DNA of 13,012 nt. It comes from an uncultured Chloroflexota bacterium (lineage in GTDB: Bacteria; Chloroflexota; Limnocylindria; Limnocylindrales; CSP1-4). This document shows, in pieces, positions 1 through 7,108 of this stretch. The DNA lies in the NCBI GenBank assembly GCA_903930745.1, contig CAIYZX010000585.1:1-13012 (forward strand). The letters are read 5' to 3'. The number at the start of each line of letters is the position of its first letter. Position 1 is the stretch's first letter. The notes beneath the pieces were generated by a model that did not search any database, had not been told where the DNA came from, and saw nothing but the letters and a program-made list of their open reading frames with translations. The translations under genes were made by a program, and so were the position numbers.

Positions 1-37
1 GATCGAGGGGGCCGCTGGAGCGACGGACTCGCGCCAC
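1..37 (-). CDS. hrcA: Start of a heat-shock gene, probably hrcA (HrcA repressor), cut by the window edge
   Basis: Only 12 codons are inside the window, reading M-A-R-V-R-R-S-S-G-P-L-D from a GTG start at 37. The start is chosen because AGGAG lies 7 nt upstream (45-49), and a CIRCE operator and promoter precede it. HrcA represses chaperone genes (its own operon, groESL) by binding CIRCE, and in many bacteria hrcA itself follows a CIRCE. The nearby lepA and hemW on the same strand match the conserved order lepA-hemW-hrcA. The L-D ending fits the entry into the HrcA winged-helix (L-x-x-R-...-I-L), but this is thin evidence. A groES start is the main alternative, although GroES normally begins with a recognisable P-L-G-D-R stretch that is not seen here. 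The gene call is inference; the presence of a start is well supported. Confidence 0.55.
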   Translation of the reverse strand, partial: MARVRRSSGPLD

Positions 38-56
38 GGAGCCTCTCCTGAGTTCG

Positions 57-83
57 TTGGCACTCTCACTATGCGAGTGCTAA
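57..83 (-). promoter_or_regulatory. CIRCE operator (HrcA-binding site)
   Basis: TTGGCACTC at 57-65 and GAGTGCTAA at 75-83 are separated by exactly 9 bases. The consensus is TTAGCACTC-N9-GAGTGCTAA, so one arm is perfect and the other differs at one base. The site lies just downstream of the predicted transcription start of the leftward gene, the usual position for CIRCE. No gene starts to the right on the plus strand, so the controlled gene must be the one running off the left edge. Confidence 0.93.
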
Positions 84-96
84 CTGCGTTGCGGGC

Positions 97-126
97 AGTC
101 TAGCAATCGGGGGTTGCGAGTGTCAA
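97..126 (-). promoter_or_regulatory. Sigma-A-type promoter of the CIRCE-controlled gene
   Basis: On the minus strand a perfect -35 TTGACA (121-126) is followed by an 18-bp spacer and TAGACT (97-102). The -10 is preceded by TGC, giving an extended -10. The predicted start is near position 90, which puts CIRCE at about +7 to +33, where HrcA binding would block transcription. Confidence 0.75.
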
Positions 127-127
127 C

Positions 128-184
128 GGACCCGGATGGGTCCCCTTGGGGCAGGTTCGGGGCGCCGCGGCCCCCCGGGCGGCG
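128..184 (-). terminator. Possible terminator hairpins after the beta-helix gene
   Basis: Two inverted repeats follow the TAG stop of the beta-helix gene at 195-197. One is CGCCGC/GCGGCG (163-168 and 179-184). The other is a perfect GGACCC-4nt-GGGTCC hairpin (128-143) that abuts the -35 box of the next promoter. Neither is followed by a convincing U-run, so intrinsic termination is uncertain. They could simply insulate the heat-shock promoter from read-through. Confidence 0.35.
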
Positions 185-194
185 GCCGGCGGTT

Positions 195-2912
195 CTACCT
201 CAGGATCACGAAGGCGTCCACGTCCACGCGCGGCCGGCCGGCGGTCCCGAGGCCCACCACCTTGACCGTGTGCCTCCCGGACGCGCCCCAGCCGTACGAC
301 CAGACCACGGAACGTGAGCCGCCGCTGGTGCCGAGGTCCACCGTGGCGCGGTACACGCCATCGACGTACAGCTTCACCTTGCCGCGCGTGGTGGCCCTCG
401 TGGCGACGAGCGCCACTTGCCGACCCGTGAAGGTGAACGCCGCAGCGGCACCCCTTGCCTGCGACCAGGCCACCGACCCACCGGAGTAGCCCGTGCCCAG
501 CGACCTCGTCCAGGTGCCCTGGTAGGTGACGGCCGTGGCGGACTGCTGGACCAGCAGGCCCGTGGCGGTCACGGCCGTTGACCATGCGGAGACGTTGCCA
601 TCCCGGTCCACCGCACGCACCTGGAACCGGGTCACCGCGCCGGACGTGACCGCGAGATCCGCATCCGGCGTCGGCCGGGCAGCGGCAACCACGACCCAGG
701 CGCCGCCGTTCACGCTGCGCCTCACCTCGAAGTGGTCCACGCCGGACCCGCCATTGTCGTCGGCGCCCGTCCACGCGAGGTGGACCGGAACGCCCGTCCC
801 GAGACGGATTCCCGTCCGAAGCGCAGCGGTGGGGGTGCCAACCACCGGAGCGACGGCCTCCTCCTCCACCGCGCCGATGTCGCAGGCGCCGGAGCGCACG
901 CGACCCCGCTGGTCCACGGCTCCAACGGCCGCGCTGACGCAGACCGTGGCATCGCCTGCGTCACGGGCCGGCGAGGTGGCGGCGATGCCCACGGTACGCG
1001 TGGGGCCGCCATTGTCTGCGAGGCCATCCGCGTCCAGGATGTCCAGCACCGTCTTGCCCAGCGGGATCGCCAGCACGTTGGACGTGGACGACGGCGAGAG
1101 CGTCGCGCCGAAGGCCACCGTCACCTCGGACGCGGTCTTGGCGCCGCCAGGCATTCCAGCCTCGTTGCCCACGACGATGGTGTTGCGCAGCGTGGTGGTT
1201 CCCGCCGCCACCTCGATGCCCGCGCCGTCCATGGTGGCGGACCCGTTCATGGCGATCGTTGCGTTGGAGATCGTGGCGGTCCCGCCGGACTGGATGCCGC
1301 CGCCCTTGCCCATCATGGCCCCGCCGCCACCGGGCGCCCAGTTGCCGTGGACGGTGACGTTGGCCAGGTCAAGGCTGCCCAGCGAGTACACGCCGCCGCC
1401 GTTGTTCGCCGTGTTGCCGCTGATCGTGGAGCGGCGCAACGTGAGCGAGGCGTCTGACGCCACGTTGACACCGCCGCCTGCGCCGGACGCAACCTGGTTG
1501 CCGGCGACCGTGCACGTCGTCAGGGTGGCAATGCTGTTCTGCAGATCCAGCCCGCCGCCGTCCACGTCCGCATCATTGCCGCTGATCGTGCACATGGTGC
1601 CGCTCATCGTTCCCCCGGCGAGGACGATGACGCCGCCACCGATGCCCGGGTACGTGACGACGCTCGTCGGCGTGCCGGTCGCCGCGTTGTTGGTGACGGA
1701 CGAGCTGGTGAGCAGGAGGGTCTGGCCCAGCACGGAGAGCCCACCGCCGGACGGAGCGCTGTTCCCGTCCACGGTTGCCGCGGTGAGCGCGATCGTGCCG
1801 AGGCCATCACCCTTGGCGTCGATCCCACCGCCGGTCGTGCCGGCCGTGTTGCCGTGGATCGTGGAATCCGCCACGGACAGGTCGGCCAGCGTGGCAATGC
1901 CGCCACCGCCCGACGAGGCGGCGTTGTCCGTCACGACGGAGTCCGTAAGTGAAACGGCTGCGCCCGGCGTGGCGAAGATGGCCCCGCCATCGCCCGCTCC
2001 GGCCCCGGAGGCGCTGTTCCCCGTGAAGCTGGTGTTGATGATGCTGGTATTGGACCCGAGGTCACCGCCAATGATCATCATGGCGCCACCGAAGGTGCCG
2101 GTGTTGTTCGTGAACTGCGAGTTCGAGATGCCGGTGGTTCCCCCGAGGACGATGAGGGCACCTGGCCCTGCCGCCGCGGCGTTGCCATCAAAGGTGCTGC
2201 CAGAGATGGTGAGGTTGCCCTGCGCGACGATGGCGCCCGCCTGCTGCAGCGCGGCGTTGGCGGTGAACGTGGAGTCCGTGATCACCAGGTCCATCCCGGG
2301 CTCGTTCGCGACCGCGCCACCGAACCCCGCGCTGTTGGTGTCGAACGTCGTCCGCGTGAGCGTGAGGTCTGCCACCGCGTCGATGGCCCCGCCGAATGCC
2401 GGCGCGCTGTTGCCCCTGAAGGTGGCGTCCTCCACGACGAGGGGGCCGGTGGCCATGATCGCGCCGCCATCGCCGCTGGAGTGACCGTCGGTGAACCGCA
2501 GGTGCCGGAACGTCCCGCCGCCGGCCATCAGGAGCGGGAACGTCCCGTCTCCATCGATGGTCACGCGTTCGGGCCCGCCGGCCGCAACCCCGTCCGTGCC
2601 GCCATCGATGTCCACCACGCTGGGCGAGAAGAGCGGGGCGGTGAGACTGATGGTGCCGCCAGAGGCAAAGGTGATCGTGTCCACCCCGCTGCCCGCGGGG
2701 CACTCGCCGACGCCAGGCACGAACACGGCGTCGTTGGCCGCCGCGATGAGCGCCTCCCGCAGGGTGCAGAAGCCGTCGGCGCCCTGGGCGTCTGCGAGGG
2801 ACGTCACCGTGATGGCGCCGGCAGCTCGCACGGGAGCCGGGGGCACCGACGTCGTGAGCAGCAGGCACGCTGCGGCAACGACAAGGGCTTGGGCAACGGG
2901 GCGGCGTGCCAT
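195..2912 (-). CDS. Secreted CSLREA / right-handed beta-helix protein with fibronectin-like C-terminus
   Basis: The 905-residue product has a signal peptide (basic start, hydrophobic 7-20, likely cleavage near A30-A31). A CSLREA-type segment follows at about 35-65 (F-C-T-L-R-E-A-L-I-A-A-A-N). Residues about 80-640 are a long run of short Gly/Asn/Thr-rich repeats of the type N-x-A-x-x-G-G-G and T-I-S-G-N, typical of parallel beta-helices in polymorphic outer-membrane and adhesin-like proteins. Near 645-685 the pattern D-A-G-D ... C-D-I-G-A-V-E resembles the choice-of-anchor Q region that closes such helices. A fibronectin type III-like domain (about 687-785) and a final beta-sandwich-like module (about 790-905) follow. 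The ATG start has GGAGG 8 nt upstream (2921-2925). No catalytic lyase residues, sortase signal or C-terminal membrane anchor are seen. The protein is probably a surface or secreted adhesin or carbohydrate-binding protein; the ligand is unknown. No clear promoter was found in the 195 nt upstream. Confidence 0.85.
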   Translation of the reverse strand: MARRPVAQALVVAAACLLLTTSVPPAPVRAAGAITVTSLADAQGADGFCTLREALIAAANDAVFVPGVGECPAGSGVDTITFASGGTISLTAPLFSPSVVDIDGGTDGVAAGGPERVTIDGDGTFPLLMAGGGTFRHLRFTDGHSSGDGGAIMATGPLVVEDATFRGNSAPAFGGAIDAVADLTLTRTTFDTNSAGFGGAVANEPGMDLVITDSTFTANAALQQAGAIVAQGNLTISGSTFDGNAAAAGPGALIVLGGTTGISNSQFTNNTGTFGGAMMIIGGDLGSNTSIINTSFTGNSASGAGAGDGGAIFATPGAAVSLTDSVVTDNAASSGGGGIATLADLSVADSTIHGNTAGTTGGGIDAKGDGLGTIALTAATVDGNSAPSGGGLSVLGQTLLLTSSSVTNNAATGTPTSVVTYPGIGGGVIVLAGGTMSGTMCTISGNDADVDGGGLDLQNSIATLTTCTVAGNQVASGAGGGVNVASDASLTLRRSTISGNTANNGGGVYSLGSLDLANVTVHGNWAPGGGGAMMGKGGGIQSGGTATISNATIAMNGSATMDGAGIEVAAGTTTLRNTIVVGNEAGMPGGAKTASEVTVAFGATLSPSSTSNVLAIPLGKTVLDILDADGLADNGGPTRTVGIAATSPARDAGDATVCVSAAVGAVDQRGRVRSGACDIGAVEEEAVAPVVGTPTAALRTGIRLGTGVPVHLAWTGADDNGGSGVDHFEVRRSVNGGAWVVVAAARPTPDADLAVTSGAVTRFQVRAVDRDGNVSAWSTAVTATGLLVQQSATAVTYQGTWTRSLGTGYSGGSVAWSQARGAAAAFTFTGRQVALVATRATTRGKVKLYVDGVYRATVDLGTSGGSRSVVWSYGWGASGRHTVKVVGLGTAGRPRVDVDAFVILR

Positions 2913-2972
2913 CTGCGGGACCTCCGGGACGACCCGGCCGCGGAGGTCACAGGCGCCCCCAGGAGCCGGGGC

Positions 2973-2987
2973 GCACGTCGATCGTGC
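2973..2987. repeat. Short inverted repeat upstream of the beta-helix gene
   Basis: The arms GCACG and CGTGC are separated by 5 bases, and the centre is nearly palindromic (TCGAT), so the whole 15-mer is close to a dyad. It lies about 60 nt upstream of the beta-helix start. It could be an operator or chance in GC-rich DNA; nothing else supports it. Confidence 0.2.
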
Positions 2988-3064
2988 TCTTGCCGGCGCG
3001 CCGCGCCTGACGGCGGACGGCCAGAACCGCGGTCAGACAGGCGGAAGGCAGGGGTCTCCGCCGC

Positions 3065-3090
3065 TCGCCCGGCCCAGCACTCGCGGGCGA
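3065..3090 (-). terminator. Hairpin after hemW, possible operon terminator
   Basis: A perfect 7-bp stem TCGCCCG/CGGGCGA (3065-3071 and 3084-3090) with a 12-nt loop lies 17 nt beyond the hemW stop. It is well placed to end the lepA-CPBP-hemW transcript before the beta-helix gene. There is no U-run, so it may be a weak or Rho-assisted stop. Confidence 0.35.
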
Positions 3091-3107
3091 CAGCCACAGC
3101 AGGCGGG

Positions 3108-4403
3108 TCAGACGATGCGGCTGAACAGCTCGTTGGAGAGGAGGCGGCCGCGGGTCGTGAGGTGGACGCGCGGCGCATCGGGCGTCCCGGTCCGCTCCAG
3201 GAGACCGCTGTCCAGCGCCCAGGCCAGGTGCGGGCCGAGCGGTGCGGCGCCGGGCCGATCGGGATCCAGCCCCGTGTCCAGGCGCAGGGCGAGGATCACG
3301 GCCTCGGCAGCGGCCGTCTCGGCGTCCACGGTCTCCGAGCCACCCGGGGGCAGCCGCGGCGTCCCGCCAGGCCCGGCGAGCGCCCGCAGGTACCCGTCCA
3401 GGCGGGCGGCGTTCCAGCGGCGGACCACGCCGTCGAACGCATGAGCGCCCGGCCCAACCGCCTCGTACGGGCGGCGCTGCCAATAGACCAGGTTGTGCCG
3501 TGACTCCCGCCCCGGGAGGGCCCAGTTGGAGATCTCGTAGCCGCGGAACCCGGCCGCGGCCAGCCGCTCCACCGCCAACAGGTACTGCGCGGCGGCCCGC
3601 TCCTCGTCCTGCTCGCGGATCGCCCCGGCCCGCCATCGTCGCGCGCCCGGCGTCGTGGGCAGGTGGTCGCCGTCCTCGCCCGTGAGCCCCTCGGCATCGG
3701 GGTCGTCCAGGGTGAGCGCGTACGCGGAGACGTGGTCCACGCCCAGGTCCACCGCTTGCGCCAGCGCGTCGCCGAACGCCTCCACGGACTGACCCGGCAC
3801 GTCGTAGAGGAGGTCCACGGACACCGACCGGATCCCGGCCGCGTGCGCCTCGCGGACCGCCGCCGCCACGTCCGCCGCCCGGTGCCGGCGCCCCAACCGG
3901 CGGAGCTGCCCCGGGTCAAACGCCTGGGCGCCCAGGGAGACGCGCGTCACGCCGGCCACGGCGAGATCGGCGGCCGTGCCCCGCTCATCGGCGCCCGGGT
4001 TCGCCTCGATGGTGACCTCGGCGCCCTCCGCGATCCCGAAGCGGGCGCGCACCAGGTCCAGGAAGGAGGCGATGGCCGCGGACGGCAGCAGCGTGGGCGT
4101 CCCGCCGCCGAGATAGACCGTCTCCAGTGGCGCGCGCGAGGGGAACGCGGCGTCCAGCGCATCCGCCCGCAGCGAGAGCTCCGCGAGCAGGGCGTCCGTG
4201 AAGGCGCCAACCCGTGACCGGGGGCCGCGCGCCTCCGCCCCCGCGTAGACCACGAAGTCGCAGTACGGGCAGAGCGAGACGCAGAACGGGACGTGCAGGT
4301 AGAGCGCGACCGGCGGGAGCGTGGCGGCTGCGCCCGGCGGCGACAGCGGAGCCGGTGAGGTCGTGGCCTCAGCCCTCGGGGGCGTCCAGCACCTGCCAGC
4401 CAT
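3108..4403 (-). CDS. hemW: Radical SAM heme chaperone HemW (formerly annotated as coproporphyrinogen oxidase-like)
   Basis: The 431-residue protein has the radical SAM cluster motif C-x3-C-x2-C at C41, C45 and C48 (C-V-S-L-C-P-Y-C-D-F). This is followed by G-G-G-T-P-T at 99-104, the E-x-N-P-G segment, Y-E-I-S-N-W-A, R-H-N-x-x-Y-W and G-P-G-A-H-A-F-D-G, all standard in HemW. The C-terminus (T-x-R-G-R-L-L-S-N-E-L-F) is the normal HemW end. HemW binds heme and a 4Fe-4S cluster and delivers heme to respiratory proteins; it is not the HemN oxidase. The ATG at 4403 is the only ATG/GTG/TTG before the Cys motif in this frame once inside the upstream gene's end. It leaves a Pro/Ala-rich lead of about 30 residues and a 35-nt overlap with the CPBP gene. 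No strong Shine-Dalgarno is seen, so translational coupling is likely. A somewhat longer linker than usual, with two acidic stretches, lies in the middle. Confidence 0.93.
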   Translation of the reverse strand: MAGRCWTPPRAEATTSPAPLSPPGAAATLPPVALYLHVPFCVSLCPYCDFVVYAGAEARGPRSRVGAFTDALLAELSLRADALDAAFPSRAPLETVYLGGGTPTLLPSAAIASFLDLVRARFGIAEGAEVTIEANPGADERGTAADLAVAGVTRVSLGAQAFDPGQLRRLGRRHRAADVAAAVREAHAAGIRSVSVDLLYDVPGQSVEAFGDALAQAVDLGVDHVSAYALTLDDPDAEGLTGEDGDHLPTTPGARRWRAGAIREQDEERAAAQYLLAVERLAAAGFRGYEISNWALPGRESRHNLVYWQRRPYEAVGPGAHAFDGVVRRWNAARLDGYLRALAGPGGTPRLPPGGSETVDAETAAAEAVILALRLDTGLDPDRPGAAPLGPHLAWALDSGLLERTGTPDAPRVHLTTRGRLLSNELFSRIV

Positions 4404-5148
4404 CGGGCGTCCGGCGGCGGTGCTCCACCTCTTCCTCCTCGGTCCCGCGCGGCTTCGGGATGCCGCTGTGACCCGTGGTGAAGAAGATGGCGCAACGGGA
4501 GATCGCGTGACCCAGGAACGCGGCGCCGATGCCCCCGGTGATCCCGGTGAGCCAGCCACCTGCGAGGCCCGCCGCCAGCACGACCACGAGCATGTACCAG
4601 GGCCGGCCCGGGGCGCCCAGGCGCGTTGCCAGCGCGTAGACCAGCGCCTGCGTGAGGTTGGCAAGATTGGGATCGATGCCCGCGGTCACCATGAAGCCGA
4701 ACAGCATCCCGCGGAACACCGCCTCGTCCATGAGCGTTGTCACCACCGCGTTCACCACGGCCACCGGGATGGCCGACATCGCGGGAACGCGGACTCGGCG
4801 GTATCGCCACAGCGCCAATCCCACGGCGATGGCGAGCCCGATGGCCCCGTAGGCGAGACCCAGGATCAGCGCGCCCAGCCGTTCACCCAGCGTGAGGTAG
4901 AGCTCGCCGGCGGCTCGCGGATGGATGGTGACGACGGCGAAGACCAGGCCGAGGCCCAGGATGTAGAAGGCGATGCGCCGGATCAGCGAGGGACGGCGGC
5001 CCCAGCGGTCCGTGTCGTTGTACTCGGCGGCGTTGAAGCGCTCGGCGTCCAGGCGCAGCAGGATGAGCAGCAGCATGAGGCCAAGCGCGATCAGGACCCG
5101 GAGCTCGTCCGGGACCTCGTCCACACCCGGGATGGGCAGGCCGAACAC
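4369..5148 (-). CDS. CPBP-family (CAAX/Abi-like) integral membrane protein with degenerate active site
   Basis: The 259-residue protein has about six hydrophobic segments (near 16-32, 58-75, 91-113, 127-153, 184-200 and 203-225) and a charged C-terminal tail with four Glu in a row. Residues 141-147 (D-E-A-V-F-R-G) match the first motif of CPBP intramembrane proteases, normally E-E-x-x-x-R, with the first Glu changed to Asp. The second motif, normally F-x-x-x-H, appears as Y171-A-L-A-T175, without the His. The third keeps H214 but has Arg where Asn is usual (H-A-I-S-R). The fold is therefore recognisable, but proteolysis is doubtful. The GTG start at 5148 is the only acceptable start after the lepA stop, 51 nt away, and only a weak AGGG lies upstream. 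The gene sits in one apparent operon with lepA and hemW. The family assignment is good; activity and substrate are unknown. Confidence 0.75.
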   Translation of the reverse strand: MFGLPIPGVDEVPDELRVLIALGLMLLLILLRLDAERFNAAEYNDTDRWGRRPSLIRRIAFYILGLGLVFAVVTIHPRAAGELYLTLGERLGALILGLAYGAIGLAIAVGLALWRYRRVRVPAMSAIPVAVVNAVVTTLMDEAVFRGMLFGFMVTAGIDPNLANLTQALVYALATRLGAPGRPWYMLVVVLAAGLAGGWLTGITGGIGAAFLGHAISRCAIFFTTGHSGIPKPRGTEEEEVEHRRRTPDGWQVLDAPEG

Positions 5149-5199
5149 GCTGGGGTCAGCCCTGGCGGACCAGGCGGGCGCGACGCTCCATGTGGAGCC

Positions 5200-7011
5200 T
5201 CACTCCTCGCCGATCCTCAGGATGGCGAGGAACGCCTCCTGCGGAATCTCGACCGAGCCCACGCGCTTCATCCGCGCCTTGCCCTCTTTCTGCTTCTCGA
5301 GCAGCTTGCGCTTCCGGCTGATGTCGCCACCGTAGCACTTTGCGAGTACGTTCTTCCGCATGGCGGAGAGCGTCTCGCGGGCCACGACGTGGCTGCCGAT
5401 GGCGGCCTGGATGGGCACCTCGAACATCTGGCGCGGGATCAGCTTGCGCAGCTGGGCGGCGAGGCTGCGGCCCGTGGTCTGCGCGCGGTCACGGTGGACG
5501 ATGAGCGAGAGGGCGTCAACCGGCTCGCCGGCCACGAGGACGTCCAGCTTCACGAGGTTCGCCGTGCGGTAGCCGGCCTCCTCGTACTCCATGGACGCGT
5601 AGCCCTGCGTACGGCTCTTGAGCTGGTCGTAGTAGTCAACGATGAGCTCGCCCAGCGGCAGCTCGAAGTGCATGTGCACGCGCTGCGGGTCCAGGTACTC
5701 CATCGTCTCGAAGATGCCGCGGCGGTTCGTCGTGAGCTCCATGAGCGTCCCGATGTACTTGTCCGGCGTCACGATGCCCAGCTTGACCCAGGGCTCCTCG
5801 ATGCTGTCGATCTCGCCCACGTCCGGGAAGCGGGCGGGGTTGTCCACCACCACCTTGCCGCGGTTCATCGTGAGGTTGATGTGGTACTCCACGGACGGCG
5901 CGGAGGCGATCAGGTCAAGGTCGAACTCGCGCTCCAGGCGCTCCTGGACGATCTCCATGTGCAGGAGGCCAAGGAAGCCGCAGCGGAAGCCGAAGCCAAG
6001 CGCCACGGAGCTCTCCGGCTCGAACGTGAACGAGGCGTCGTTGAGGTGGAGCTTCTCCAGCGCGTCGCGCAGCAGCGGGTAGTCCGGCCCGCTCACCGGG
6101 TAGAGGCCCGCGAATACGAGGCTCTTCGCCTCCTGGAAGCCCGGCAGGGGCTCCGCCGCGGGGCTGCCGGAGAGCGTCACGGTGTCGCCCACCTGGGCCT
6201 CCCGGACGTTCTTGAGGCCGGTGGCCACGTAGCCCACCTCGCCCGCCTTGAGCTGCTTGATCGGCACCAGCTGCGGCCGGAAGACGCCCAGCTCCAGGAG
6301 CTCCGCCTCGGCGCCGCTGGCCATCAGGCGGATCCCGTCGTGGTCGTTGAGCGTGCCCTCCGCGAGGCGGATGTAGCAGAGCACGCCCTTGTAGGGGTCG
6401 TAGTGGCTGTCGAAGACGAGGGCGCGCAGCGGCGCCTTCGGGTCTCCCTTGGGCGCCGGGACCCGGGCCACGATGGCCTCCAGGATCTCCGGGACGCCGC
6501 GGCCCTCCTTGGCGGAGGCCAGGATGACCTCCTCGCGCGGGATCGCGAGGACGTTCTCCAGCTCCTCCATGACCACCTCCGGCTGGGCGGACGGGAGGTC
6601 GATCTTGTTGATGACCGGGATGATCGTGAGGCCCTCGCGCATCGCGAGGTGCACGTTCGCCAGCGTCTGGGCCTCGATGCCCTGCGCGGCGTCCACGACC
6701 AGGATCGCGCCCTCGCACGCCTGCAGGCTGCGGCTCACCTCGTAGGAGAAGTCCACGTGGCCTGGCGTGTCGATCAGGTTGAGCGCGTACAGGTGCCCAT
6801 CGTCCGCCGTGTACTCAAGGCGCACCGCACGCGCCTTGATGGTGATCCCCTTCTCCTTCTCCAGGTCCATGGAATCGAGGACCTGGCTCGTCATCTGGCG
6901 CGCATCGATGGTGTGCGTCAGCTCGAGGAGGCGGTCGGACAGCGTGGTCTTCCCGTGATCGATATGGGCGATGATCGAGAAGTTGCGCACGCGCGCCTGG
7001 GGGATGCTCAC
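5200..7011 (-). CDS. lepA: Elongation factor 4 (LepA), ribosome-associated GTPase
   Basis: The 603-residue protein is full length for LepA. The G1 loop A-H-I-D-H-G-K-T is at 15-22, G3 D-T-P-G-H at 81-85 and G4 N-K-I-D at 135-138. The EF-G-like domains II, III and V follow, and the LepA-specific C-terminus ends with K-C-Y-G-G-D-I-S-R-K-R-K-L-L-E-K-Q-K-E-G-K. LepA binds stalled or assembling ribosomes and hydrolyses GTP; it affects initiation and elongation and is dispensable in many bacteria. The GTG at 7011 is chosen because the family begins with I-P-Q-x-R-I-R-N-F-S-I-I-A-H. The frame stays open 43 codons further, but that stretch would overlap the divergent gene and is not LepA-like. No Shine-Dalgarno is present; a TACACT box ends 8 nt before the GTG, so the mRNA may be leaderless. 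It is the first gene of the lepA-CPBP-hemW operon. Confidence 0.97.
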   Translation of the reverse strand: MSIPQARVRNFSIIAHIDHGKTTLSDRLLELTHTIDARQMTSQVLDSMDLEKEKGITIKARAVRLEYTADDGHLYALNLIDTPGHVDFSYEVSRSLQACEGAILVVDAAQGIEAQTLANVHLAMREGLTIIPVINKIDLPSAQPEVVMEELENVLAIPREEVILASAKEGRGVPEILEAIVARVPAPKGDPKAPLRALVFDSHYDPYKGVLCYIRLAEGTLNDHDGIRLMASGAEAELLELGVFRPQLVPIKQLKAGEVGYVATGLKNVREAQVGDTVTLSGSPAAEPLPGFQEAKSLVFAGLYPVSGPDYPLLRDALEKLHLNDASFTFEPESSVALGFGFRCGFLGLLHMEIVQERLEREFDLDLIASAPSVEYHINLTMNRGKVVVDNPARFPDVGEIDSIEEPWVKLGIVTPDKYIGTLMELTTNRRGIFETMEYLDPQRVHMHFELPLGELIVDYYDQLKSRTQGYASMEYEEAGYRTANLVKLDVLVAGEPVDALSLIVHRDRAQTTGRSLAAQLRKLIPRQMFEVPIQAAIGSHVVARETLSAMRKNVLAKCYGGDISRKRKLLEKQKEGKARMKRVGSVEIPQEAFLAILRIGEE

Positions 7012-7019
7012 GACGCGGC

Positions 7020-7025
7020 AGTGTA
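7020..7025 (-). promoter_or_regulatory. -10 box of a leaderless lepA promoter
   Basis: On the minus strand TACACT lies 8 nt before the lepA GTG with no Shine-Dalgarno between them. This spacing puts the transcription start at or next to the start codon. No good -35 is seen. Confidence 0.45.
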
Positions 7026-7093
7026 CCGGGTGGGGGTGCCCGCGGGCCCGGGTCGGGTCCAGGCCACCGGGAGAGGCGGCGTCCCTCCTCGGG

Positions 7094-7099
7094 TACGAT
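7094..7099 (+). promoter_or_regulatory. -10 box of a leaderless carbonic anhydrase promoter
   Basis: TACGAT ends 9 nt before the ATG at 7109, and the intervening bases contain no Shine-Dalgarno. It shares the GGTAC core with the divergent lepA box (GGTACACT). The predicted transcription start is within a few bases of the ATG. Confidence 0.5.
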
Positions 7100-7108
7100 C
7101 CGCGGACC

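Noticed and set aside
1140..2480. Repeated short motifs at near-regular spacing suggesting a CRISPR or DNA repeat array
   Set aside because: The repeats are imperfect, in frame and encode the Gly/Asn-rich turns of the beta-helix; there are no identical direct repeats with unique spacers.
526..2484. Long open frame on the plus strand opposite the beta-helix gene
   Set aside because: Its product is a low-complexity Pro/Ala/Ser chain with no domain or signal, explained by GC-rich repeats read backwards. The minus strand has a signal peptide, CSLREA segment and fibronectin-like domain.
3108..4664. Longer hemW start upstream of 4403 in the same frame
   Set aside because: The added residues overlap the CPBP coding region deeply and look like an out-of-frame Arg/Ser/Trp-rich translation, unlike any HemW N-terminus.
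6971..7108. Longer carbonic anhydrase start at 6971
   Set aside because: It would overlap the conserved lepA start on the other strand and cross its promoter; the beta-carbonic anhydrase begins naturally at 7109.
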